A stretch of DNA of 60,000 nt from Membranipora membranacea. Lineage: Eukaryota > Bryozoa > Gymnolaemata > Cheilostomatida > Membraniporidae. The stretch spans positions 9,741,001 through 9,801,000 of the forward strand of contig OU612066.1 of assembly GCA_914767715.1 (NCBI GenBank), given 5' to 3'. The position numbers were made by a program, and so were the translations under genes. Shown here piece by piece: positions 45,182-56,400 of this stretch. Under the pieces are notes generated by a model. That model had not been told where the DNA came from, made no database searches, and saw only the letters and a list, made by a program, of their open reading frames with translations. Positions within the stretch are counted from its first letter, which is position 1. Every line of letters begins with the position of its first letter.

Positions 45182-48100
45182 CTACCAGTTGGCATCATGC
45201 ATCTCTGCAACTTTTTTGACAAAGTCACTGTGACTAGCAAACAACTTCAAGTCCTTATTTATGTCTATCCATTTCACTCCGATAGCGTCGTCACCTACAA
45301 GTACAGATATCAAACTGAATGTTTGAAACATTCATAAGATATAATTGTCATTCTTCTTTATCATAGCCATCATATAGATCTTGACTCATCTGATATATTT
45401 TGTGTGAACCCTATATTGCAATTAACAAGAATAAAACTTTTACGAATAAGGGACAATTTCTTGTATAATAAGAAGTTTCCCTCTTTATCTCAAAGAGAGG
45501 ACAAATCCTAATATTTTCTTGTACTAATCAAGGAGTTGTACTTGTACTAATAGGTCTCTATTATACATAATAAATGTAAAAAAAGTTTGTTACCTGCATT
45601 TAGCTTGAAAGCTCCTACAGAAGCACCAGATTCATCATGAAAGTTATAAGCTGTTGTCTCCATCCATGAATTATCTGTGTTTCTGGGATCATCAACATAA
45701 CCTCTGTAAACCTTCATTATAAACAATCCAAGACAAAATGTAACACATAATAATTGGTATATTACAGCTTGATGGCATTAATTTTTCCATTACCATTGAT
45801 GTTCAAGTATGATATATAATCCCTCAACTGTTGTAGCAGTAACACTTAAAGGTCAGAGTCAATTTTAAGACTGACGAATGGAATGGACATAGAGATATAA
45901 CAGAGTGTGTCAAATTGTAATATAGAGCTCTTCTGATTAGAGTACCTGGACGGATTACATACCTCAGTGCCTGAACTAAAGAGCTCATCTACTTGCTTAG
46001 TGATCTCCTTCACTTTATCCTCAGACATTTCTAATGAGTTCATCGCCTCCTCACTGAACTCTCGCTTCAATGTAACATTAATATTCTCTCCTGGGTCCAC
46101 CATTCCCTGGATAATAACAGGGTGATATCAGCTGTGAATGTCAGACTTGGAAAATGTGAAATGGAGAGGAAAGTCTAAATCCTGATAAAAAATGGTCTTT
46201 TTGATGACACGAAAACATGCATGCATGTTTAACCTTATGCCACATAAATCTACCTTTAAGTACATCCCTAATACTTTCTGAGGGTAGCATTTTGTAATAT
46301 TTGGCCATTTTCGGCTAAGGAAAGTACAGCACATGGGAAGGATCACTGTACGACTTTTCTTGAATTCAAAAGTAAGATGAAGCGAAAAGATTGGGAATAA
46401 TCTAAATAAAACTTTACTTTTAATAAAGTCACAAACAGCTATGAGGGGAATAATAGGATCTTTACTGTAGGCTAAATAGTTATTTACAGGATGGCAGGGG
46501 AAGTTGACACCACTAGTAAAATACTCTTCACAGAGCCTTACCCCAGGGATAGCCCACACACCATGATCTCTTCTCACAATGGCCACAAACTGTAACACCT
46601 TCTTTGCACTCTTCTTATCTGTTATTATATTACCCTTGTCATCTCTTTTCCATCTGAAACATTAAAAAGAATAAGGTCACGTCACCGTGCAAAGTACATA
46701 CATTGAATTTACAATAATAATGATGCCAAAAACAAAGCATATGAAAATGGGTCAAATGAACATACCATTCATGTGCACGCTCTATTATTGTTAGATTTTC
46801 CATCATTATTTATTTCATAGGAGTAGCGTGTAAAATATGTAAACCTCAATTTGCGCAGATGACATAATGCCAATGTTAAAACACTCAGTCAGTATTATTA
46901 GTATCCTTGACTCAGTTATCCTCTGTAAAGCATAAGTATTAGCTGGGTTATAACAAAGGTACTAAATAGCAATGATAGCAATATCCTGATCTAAATTTAA
47001 TCTGCAATTAGCAGCTTATTTTTTTATTAGCATGACTTTTGGTACGAATCTTTATGCATCAATTTGAGTTGAATATCATTATAATTGAGAAAATGAGTCA
47101 TCCAACACTTCTGCCATATTTAAAAATTTGTGATTTCAAAAAAAGCTGAAGTTTTAATCAGCCTGAGCCTGATTAGAAAACACATCCACTCATAAAGAGG
47201 ACCATATACCAGTTGTCTTCTATTATAATAGATGCCTCACCTGGATACTATAGGATCAGCAGCGTGGTTAGGACCCCATTTACCCAGAGTACCTCTGCCT
47301 TGTATACCAGTCCTTCCTGCGGGGTTTCTGTAACAGAGCAGAAAGTATTGGTGAGGCCACTATCACCCTCATGTGAAACTTGTACTCAGAATTAACCTAT
47401 CATCTGAGGCACCAGCATGGTAATATAGATTCATCGAAATTAAACCCAAATTACATGAATTTTCATTTTTCATATATCATTGTACTGACAAAATGAGACA
47501 TCCAGAATTTTGAGGAATTTGAGCTGAGTCTAATTTCTATATAGACAGTAGTTTAAGTGCTCAAACGGTGCAAGATGCTGGTAGAGGCATTTCATTATCA
47601 ACCACTTGGTTGATAATGAAATGCCTCTACCAGCATCTTGCACCGTTTAAGCACTTAAACTATATAGACAGGAGTGCTAATACTAGGTCTACCAAAATGC
47701 AGACAATATTCCAAGTATTGAAGATGAAATATAAGTAACAACAGCTGCATAAAAGAGGCTCATTAACCATTAAATTACAGCTCATAGATCATAATTTGGT
47801 CAGGAAGCATGACATTGCACAGCATATAATGTAAAGTAACTGGTATATGGATAACTACCAGGGGAAGGGCTACCAGCTTAAATATCATCAGGCCCAGTAC
47901 CAGATATCTTACAAGCTCTCAGTTATCAAAAACTCAGTAAATTGTTCACAGCTGAATGACCGATGGGCTCCAGATAGTGTATTTACTCCTGTGCTTAGAT
48001 TGGTAAGTACAACTGTGCATTTAACTTTCTTTTTCAGAATATACTTTTCTCTTTTTTTCAATCATAGTGGTGCTTATGACTTTAACTTATTTTGCGATTT

Positions 48101-48835
48101 GACGTAACATACAAACACATACCCATATCTTCTCTAAGACTACTTTTACTGGATACTTGCTGAAAGATGAAAATTATGACCAGATTGACTTACAATGGAC
48201 GACCTTCACAATCTTCTTTATCATCAAACTTGTAATCACCCATGTGACTTCTTCTGTCTATTGTATTATCTATCGCATTGAACTTCAAACCCTCTATGCT
48301 AAAAATGGCATAACTTCTACATTTCAACTGTATACTGAATATTAACAAGGATAAAACATAAATGAGCATTTTCTGTCTCTGTGCAAGCAAAAATGACGTG
48401 GATCCCTACATGCGCTTAACTATCCGTTTCGCAAAATTCCCTCTGGAGTTGACTAGATCAGAGATTCCAGGGTTCCTCTTCATAAATAAAATTTCTTTAG
48501 TTCAACAAGGATTAAAAGTGGCTGAATTATGCATCTATATGTGGCAAAAATGCAACAGTAGAGTGGAAATATTGGAGAACAGATTCACAATCAACATTTT
48601 TGAGAATGCGTTAACAGCCTTACCTGACAGGGTCTGCCCATACAGGCCCCTTGAGTACATGTGACATTGTATAATCATCAGGATCATACTGAGGCCAGCT
48701 GACACTCCACTGAACTTTGTCATCAGGTACTGCACATCTCAGCTGATCATCGTCTCGTATATACGGAACTGATCCTGCTGACCTACAGTTAGTATGTAAC
48801 TTAGTCCACACTGCAGCAGCACGACGACTGGCCAT
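45182..48835 (-). CDS. NUDT9: ADP-ribose pyrophosphatase, NUDT9 type, seven exons
   Basis: NUDT9 hydrolyses ADP-ribose to AMP and ribose 5-phosphate, mainly in mitochondria. Exons 48835-48624, 48298-48194, 47327-47241, 46653-46542, 46106-45963, 45711-45594 and 45294-45182 join without phase conflict to 296 residues. Family signatures in order: [17 protein letters not shown] and [41 protein letters not shown] joined to GMVDPGE; the Nudix helix [13 protein letters not shown] (E188, E191 and E192 are the metal ligands); [18 protein letters not shown]; and [20 protein letters not shown]. The Nudix box has REFSEE, as in catalytically active NUDT9 and unlike the inactive TRPM2 NUDT9-H, so activity is expected. 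The N-terminus has Arg/Lys and no acid in its first 21 residues, which suits a mitochondrial targeting peptide. The protein is slightly shorter than the vertebrate 350 residues because of its N-terminal region. It is divergent from SVOP and convergent with the collagen gene. Confidence 0.96.
47550..47661. repeat. Nearly perfect 112-bp palindrome in a NUDT9 intron
   Basis: Arms 47550-47604 and 47607-47661 (55 bp each) pair with one mismatch around a CT centre. The palindrome is flanked by direct repeats CTATATAGACAG (47537-47548 and 47660-47671), overlapping its right edge by 2 bp. It lies in intron 2 of NUDT9. It is either a young foldback insertion or a source of a long double-stranded RNA hairpin. 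Confidence 0.95.
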
Positions 48836-49650
48836 ACTTCTTGTGTATCAAACTTCCTGAGAGAAACCTTAAAAGCACAAATGTTGAAGTCATTATATTT
48901 TCAGTGCATCGGTTGAAGCCTGTTCACCATGGATGGAACAGTAAAAATATGTCTCCGGGAGAGGGAGTTCATTGCATAGACTCAACTCAATAATATTACA
49001 AATGATATAATAATGATGATATTTATCTTCCCTATTTATATTCTTATCTGGACTCCCTCTATATAATCATAGTCCAATCCATGCATCTATCAGCTATCAA
49101 TGATCAACTATCAACAAAACAAACAAACAACTGAAGGACAAAATAGGTGGGTGAACTAAGATGTAGTGGTAAAAGTGAAATGAGTAAGTTTTGTTTCCTT
49201 CTTTTTTTCAGTATAAATTTATTGATTTTTTAACAAGCCAACTGGGACCAATTGTACTTGTGACAGTAAAGAATATATAGGTATTCACTGAATTTGCCAT
49301 TTGATTAGATGAGAAATAGAGCTTCGACATTTAAATCTCAGGTCAACCAAAAACTAAATTTCAAGCACAACCAAATCTTGGCTAACTAGCGACTGGGTAG
49401 CCTTGTCACGCAACTACAAGAAAAGTAGTGTCTGGAGTCACTCTACCGAGCATTTCTATTTCTTTTTACATCCTAGTTGCCTCAATGTTGGTTAGCGAGT
49501 TATTAGTTCCAAAAAATTTGGTCAAGACACTCTTAGTGATGACCCAGGTTTTATCACTCACTCACTCACAAACAATGTAGGTGGGTGAATTAAAGTTACT
49601 GATACATTTTAAATGCCTAAAAAGTCAAAGTAAGAAAGACACAGCCATGA
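48836..49650. other. NUDT9 upstream region
   Basis: No gene recognised. This is presumably the NUDT9 promoter region on its first few hundred bp. No TATA box is evident. Confidence 0.35.
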
Positions 49651-50418
49651 AAACAGTTAGCCTGTCTAAACAAAGCTTGTTAAGACAGGCTAGAACGCAG
49701 TATAACTAGAAGCAGCAACTAGCACGTAAAACAGACTTTGGCTTTTCTACTTTGACAGTGTATTTATATACTTTGCAAACAACAAGGGTTCAAGAATCCA
49801 ACATACAAAAGCAAAACCTCCAACAGACCCTATATATATAAATATATGCAATGAGCTGCGTTAGCTGAAATTGATTTATCCGTCAAATTGATAACTCATA
49901 TGAGTGACAAAACCAGGGAGATTTTTTACTCCTCGATGGAATGAAGAGCATAATCTGGGAAAAACTCACACATTGTGTATTAAGTCATTGTCAAGCACTC
50001 AAGCAAGGTTATGAACTTGACATTTCCCACACTAAATTTTTGAACAAACATAATTCGTAACTTGACCATTGTAGTCAGGAACTATTGGCCCAGCCAGGCA
50101 TGCAAACCATATGTACCAAAACTCTGTCACCACTGAGCAACATTGTAACTTTTTATTCTCACTTGTTTTTTGATCTTTTAATTGAAGCGATGAGATATTC
50201 CAGAAAAAAAAAACAACTACAGAAGGCCTGTTGCTCATAGTCATCATATTATGATATGTCCAATAAACTCTATCAATCCATTGGTTCCTAAACTGGTGAA
50301 TTCCAGTGGTCTGAGTGCCGCAGTGTGTTATGTCTAAGATTTTACCAGTGACTGAAATCTAAACAAAACTCATTTGGACTGTATGCTAGCCTGTCTTGAC
50401 AAGACAGGCTAACTGTTT
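49651..50418. mobile_element. Non-autonomous element with hairpin-forming ends
   Basis: The ends are AAACAGTTAGCCTGTCT and its reverse complement. Each end is itself a hairpin: TAGCCTGTCT...AGACAGGCTA at 49659-49694 and TAGCCTGTCTTG-A-CAAGACAGGCTA at about 50389-50413. The 768-bp interior is non-coding. No target duplication was found. Confidence 0.7.
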
Positions 50419-51461
50419 GTATGTGGTGTTGATCATCAATCAATATCACTACATGTAACATTGCATAAAAGAAATGGGATGAGCATTAAGTGACATTATA
50501 GATTGTTGGTCAAACCTAGATCAGGGTGGACTCAGGGAGAATGGTGGACTGTAGTGTAGATTTTTGAATGGCAAGATTTCTATCACTAACTCAAAAACAG
50601 CTATAGACTAAGACATGGGCTAAATAATGATACAAACAAGCAATTACCTGACTGACTGATGATACAACGACCACAGATGTTCTGCAGCGAACAATTATTA
50701 TTATATTATTATTGTTCAAGTCAGACTCAAAACCTTTGAATGAAAAGAAAGTTGTGTGTGTGGGATCTAAATCAAATCCAAGAAAACAAATAAACAAAAC
50801 CCTTTATTGCAGATGGTATACCTTACTGTGGGAGATACACCGTGCGTATTAAATAGATTAGCTGGTAGTATGTATAGCAACTTGTCCGGTTCTGTCTTAT
50901 TTTGGAGAAATTTTTCTGGTCAGCCTTGACACAGTACTAATAGTTTTAGATCCATAATATAGTCAGGTATATGGAGTGCGTCCCATTCTTAATACTTAGT
51001 TATGATTTGTTCGAAACCATGTAATAATGATGGAGACTAGGAGAAACTGCCCAAGCCCAGTGTGAGTTCATTTCCTTGCTCCAAAACATAGCAATCTAAG
51101 CGCTAAGCAAAGTAAAGTAAAGGAATGATGATCTGAAATTTCATTAATGATCCAGGTGAGGCAATACCACTAGAATGAGTATGAGTCGAGTGTGTACATC
51201 ATAGAGTTATTTTATACTCTAGAGGGGACAATGTGTACAAAAATAGCATCAGTTTTTGTCCTACTTAATTATTGCAAAATCCATGACACAACAACACAAT
51301 CTGGTTGTGCATGGCTAGCTAGTGCCTGTATCATATAACTTATCATTGAGAATATACTATTGAGTATGGAAATTTAGATTTTTAGAGCGCTTAGAGCCAT
51401 TTTTTCGGAAATTTTTATGTGACACTATGTGGATCACTTGCAGGTATTCTCACTTTCAATT
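50419..51461. other. Intergenic, nothing recognised
   Basis: No gene. The sequence AATCTGGTTGTGCAT at 51297-51311 recurs at 51474-51488, at the 3' border of the LINE fragment, with some flanking similarity, suggesting a short direct duplication. Confidence 0.35.
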
Positions 51462-51960
51462 CTATGACGCAACAAAATCTGGTTGTGCATTGATAGTGCA
51501 TGAATCATTGACGCAGAGCGTATCAATTGCGCAAAGGCGACAATCTGAATAAGAAACACCAGACTGGATATCATTTATATACAGGAGAAAGAGCAAAGGC
51601 CCAAGCACAGAGCCCTGCGGTACACCGGAACAGACCTCAAACACTTTGGAAAGATGTCCGTTCGCGGATACTAGCGAGACTCTGTCCTTAAGCCAGTTCT
51701 CAACCCACATGACACACGATTGCAGCAATAGTGTTCATCAGAGAGTCGGAATGACGGTGAACAGCAGTATCAAGAGCATTTCTAGTATCACACATGCCAT
51801 GGTATTACGATGGTTTTGAAGCTGTTCTTCCGAATCTTCTTTTACCTTATCTGTTGATGCACGGCGTTCCCTAAGCATATCATCTAAATGCTCTATTTTG
51901 AGAGAAATTCTATCCAAGGAACTAACTCCTTGATATAACCAAGGAGTAACATACAACTAT
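51462..51960 (-). pseudogene. LINE reverse transcriptase fragment
   Basis: The minus strand encodes a DTRNALDTAVHRHSDSL-like segment (about 51790-51740; the motif preceding the palm), then VENWLKDRVSLVSANG and SGVPQGSVLGPLLFLLYIND (about 51640-51570). The frame then decays before any YADD motif. At least one frame change separates the two parts. It is only a few hundred bp of RT, so an old truncated copy. Confidence 0.82.
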
Positions 51961-52419
51961 GAATTAATTGATTATCATTATTTTATGATTATTGACTAAT
52001 CTCCTGACAGTGTGTAAGAAAAAAGAGTTCCAAATGTTAAATACAATGCTTCTGCTTCTTAATTGTAGTCGACTGGGTCCTTATAACAATATTCTGTAGC
52101 GAGATTTGTCTGTAGTTTATGTATGTCCAGTCGTTATAAATATCAGCGTAGCGATAGCAGAATTTGGCAGATTGCTGTGGTTGTGGCTGAAGTGCGTTGA
52201 CCGCGTCTCGCATCCAACCCGCTTTCAGTCCCGGTGTTCCTAATGATTTGGGATCACTTGGGTAGAGATTAGTACATGTGTATGGGGTGATGTAATGACA
52301 GTGCTAACATGGACAGACAAGGGATGATCAAGAAAAAATATTGACAGGAGAGATGTGCACTTTTCAAGCACACATGACAATAGTAGGTTGAATGCATTGC
52401 TGCAATCAATTGGATGAGT
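51961..52419. other. Intergenic
   Basis: Nothing recognised apart from sequence continuous with the adjoining 153-bp repeat. A long minus-strand open frame crossing 52240-52758 is repeat-derived. Confidence 0.35.
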
Positions 52420-52830
52420 AACAATAAACGTAGTAGCGACTGCCTGGCCAAGACGAAGGAGTGTAATTAACCACTGCCAGGACTCTTTGACAGTAAAATT
52501 TGCGTAGAAATTGTTGAGATCACTGTCCGGGGGAGGGGGGTCCTGTAAAGAAAAACATGGAAAAGCAAAATAATAATAAACGTAGAAACGACTGTCTGGC
52601 CAAGACGATGGAGTGTAATTAACCACCGTCAGGGCTTCCACAGTTAAATTTTGCGAATAAATTGTTGAGATTACTGTTTGGGGGGGTGGGGGTCTTGTAA
52701 AGAAAAATAGGAAAAAGCAAAATAATAATAATAAACTTAGAAACGACTGCCTAGCCAAGACGATGGAGTGTAATTAACCACCGTCAGGGCATCCACAGTT
52801 AAATTTGCATAGAATTTTTTGAGATTACTG
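52420..52830. repeat. Three tandem copies of a ~153-bp repeat
   Basis: The landmark GCCAAGACGA.GGAGTGTAAT occurs at about 52447, 52599 and 52754. Units contain TAATTAACCAC.G.CAGG, GTTGAGAT.ACTGT, a G-rich run and AAAGAAAAA..GAAAAGCAAAATAATAATA. The G-rich run (GGGGGAGGGGGG and GGGGGGGTGGGGG) is a potential G-quadruplex site on the plus strand. Confidence 0.92.
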
Positions 52831-53477
52831 TCATCTATATCTATTGTGAGCTTAAAATTACCTAAAACCAAGGAGTACTCCTTGCTAAAACCAAGGAATA
52901 ACAGGGGTACTTCTGTTCCCCTTGCTAAAACTCCTTAGTTAACCAACTCAGTCCAGTGTTAGCCTATTGTTGTGCCTACATACAAAATTACATTGATGCT
53001 AGGTCAGTGGCAATCACAAAATTATCCTTCTTAGTCAGCTATCAACAAACAAAGATTATGATTGGAATCATGTTTATGGTTTAGTTGGTGGTAATTTGTA
53101 GGCGTGGGAACTTGGTTATAAAGTTATTTAGAGTGCAGCACTATGTGAATTATTCATGAGTACTCACCATCATAATTCCTTGGTAATTCATTACTACCAC
53201 TACTTTTGATAATTTTCTACTCTTTATAATACAACTATATATCAATTCCAGCTCTACTCAGCATCCTGTTTTTCCTCATAGTCTGTCTTATCCTTCCAGT
53301 TAGCTGCCTGAAAGACATTAAGGAATACAGCACAACCACAGTCAGTCTTATCACAATGATCCCTCACAATGACTGATGACTGACATAGACAAAGTCCTTG
53401 AGTTTGCAAAGGCGGCTGCTCTGAAGAACCTAAGAAACTTATTAAGCGTTTTATCAGACTGAAAAATATTGACGGAT
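52831..53477. other. SVOP upstream region
   Basis: Contains a CAAGGAGTACTCCTTG palindrome (52869-52884) and a related imperfect hairpin to 52943. On the minus strand a short terminal-exon-like reading (acceptor CTTTCAG, then AANWKDKTDYEEKQDAE and stop, at 53258-53308) is noted but has no partner exon. Confidence 0.35.
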
Positions 53478-56400
53478 ATGACATCACAAGGACTATTCAC
53501 GGTTGACCTAGACTCAGATGAAAGAGAGTCGGTTGAATTTGATATTACCACAACTGGTCGTAGGGGAACTGCATTACATAACAGACATGCCAGTAACAAT
53601 GATGCTTCACAATCTAGTGACAGGAGACATCAGCTGATGGGGTCAGCAGGAGAGGAAGCTGATACTGTGGATGGAGACTTAGGCAATGGCGCTGCTGGCT
53701 TACCTTCGAAATCGGTGCCAAGAAGCGCCTCCTATGATACTATGAGTGGGAGGGACCAAACCCCTGAAGAATCTAATGACGGTAGGTGTGGCATGATTTG
53801 AGATTTCAATCAAACCATTTAAATGCCGTTGTAATGATGATGATGATATGTATGCAATTTCCAACAACATAATGACTGAGTGTAATAATTGTATTCTTTG
53901 ACTTTAATTTGCTTTCATCAAGTGCTATGTATATCTCTGTATACTACATGGATTTAATACTTTCTTGCTGATTTCACAGAAACTTTCACCATAGAAGATG
54001 CAGTTGAACATCTTGGTGTTGGCAGATTTCAGATTAGAGTGGCCTGCATTGCTGGACTCGCATGGGTAAGATATCTATAGCATATTTGTTCTGGTGAGGA
54101 AGTCCAGTTTATACTGTATGTATATGTTGGTTAGCTCTTGTCGATGACTGGCATTAAACAGTGATTTATTATATAGGACTAGTCTAGGATAACTCAAGGT
54201 CATTGACATGTCTTCTAAATGTGTTATTGGCAAGCTTTTCAAAAACCACAGGAATTGGCTCTAAAAAAATTGAATCAGTTTTGATGACAAATTGCCTTTG
54301 CATTGGCACTGAAACAACAAATGAAATAATGGATTGCAGTTTGCCACAAGCTCTCAGTTATCAACCAGCAAAAAACAGTCAATCAAAGCTATTGAAAATA
54401 ACCTTCCAGATAATTATAAATGAATGTTAAAATTAGATACAACTTCACATGACTCAAATTTTATAAATGTGAGTTTGTGTGAGGCAACGACAAAGTTCTG
54501 GCTGAAAATAATAGTCTTCTATGATAATCTCTTATGTTAAAATGCACTCTCTTCACTATATCATAAAAAGGTCCGTGTCAGCTAAGAGTTAAAACCTATA
54601 ATTATGAATAGGCCCACAAGCCGGAGTGTGTGCGATCACATAACGGCTCATAAGGTCCAGTGGGTGCTCGTGTTGAAAAGGTTTATATCTGCCCTCTACA
54701 AGGACTTCATGACTTCCTTGTTGTTGATGTGGATTTTCGGACAATTTTTTTTTCTTCCGTTACAATTGTCAAATTTTTGCTCACACATATCAGCAATTAT
54801 ATAGAACTACAGTATGATAACATGATGTGTTCTGTAGTTTTTAACCTTTTTCTCATGTTTTATATTTCTAGACAGCAGATGCGATTGAGATGATGGTGTT
54901 ATCTATTCTCTCACCTGCCTTGTCGTGTGCGTGGGGAATTCCCACATGGCAGCAAGGAGTCATTACATCAGTCGTGTTTGTCGGTATGATGATCGGATCC
55001 AGCTTCTGGGGCTCTATAAGCGATAGATATGGTCGCAAATTTGTAAGTCTATAAAGTAGAACTTGGTTGACTTAGCCAAAGTCACATGTCCTTCTGGTCA
55101 TCTTAGACATTTTAAATACCGCAGCTCATGGGGTAAAGACTGTGTTTTGAGGCGAATGTACATCATGATCAATGAGATAATCTTTTAAATGCAAGTTCCA
55201 TACTATAGTAGCAAGCTCCTTTATGAGTATGTGCATCTTTTTCTAGCAACATGTAATGTTTGCTATAGATAATTAATCAATCTATCACCCTTCTCTCACT
55301 CACAACAACAAACCTATATGGCATATAACATATCAAAACATTGTAATAGAAAATATGAATTGATGTGTTTTCCCACACCTTAACCCATTAAACATTTGAT
55401 GTTTAATATTTTAGGCGCTGGTGGTCTCAGGAGCGTTCACCTTATATTACGGTCTGCTCAGTGCTATATCTCTGAGTCTTGTCTGGTTACTTGTGTTCAG
55501 AGGTTTGGTAGGATTTGGTGTCAGCGGCGGAACTCAGGCGTAAGTGTTTTAGGCCTACTTATCTCTTTTCGATGAGACAAGCCATGTCAAATTATGATGG
55601 TCGTTGACAACTTTCAAAAGTTCAGATATCAGACATATACAGATATCATTAACATCAGCTTTATGGGATCTGAAAATATCCCAGACTGCGTAAAGTACCT
55701 TAAATGTTGTACTTATGTACATTTTTATTGGTAGCTACTTTAAAGCTGCTATACGTATGAGAGTCTTGGAATGCCCCAAACTTGCACAATTACATCCGTT
55801 TGTGCACTTGAGCTGAGCCTCTGTACAGGCACATTTTCACGCTGTAATGTGTGCTACCACTCTCTATACCAATGCACTAAAACTTACACCAAAGGGATGT
55901 TTCGTGATAAATATACACCATAAATTGTGTTTCTCATTCATAGTTTATCAATGATGTACATTACTTTGTTCCCAGAGTAACCCTATACTCAGAGTTTCTA
56001 CCTCAGAAGGCTAGAGCTAAATCTATTGTAGCTATAGAGGTGAGTATGCTTCATTCATTTTCACATTTCTGGTTAAAACAAAAAATTAATATATTTTATT
56101 AACAATAATTTCAACTATCAAAAAAACTATTAGTATTAATAATATTATCAATTTTAAACCTGATGTGTAGCTACTGTTGTACCACATTAAACACAAAGCT
56201 CGGCATGACAAAGTGGAATATATTCACTTTTTTCTGTGACTCCCATGGTTCACTGATCTCATGTTATTTGATATTTCATCCTTTTGTGCTGAGCAGAGAG
56301 CCTCATTAGTATTTTCTGTATTTATTTCTCACTATATTTTAGTTATTCTGGGTAGCTGGATCAGCATTCTCAGCTATAATGGCTTACTTTGTGATGCCTG

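Noticed and set aside
52240-52758. 172-residue minus-strand frame with hydrophobic runs
   Set aside because: It is generated by three copies of the 153-bp tandem repeat; no family resemblance.
53258-53308. Minus-strand terminal exon ending DYEEKQDAE
   Set aside because: The acceptor is good and the composition protein-like, but it is only 16 codons, with no partner exon and the SVOP 5' end immediately upstream.
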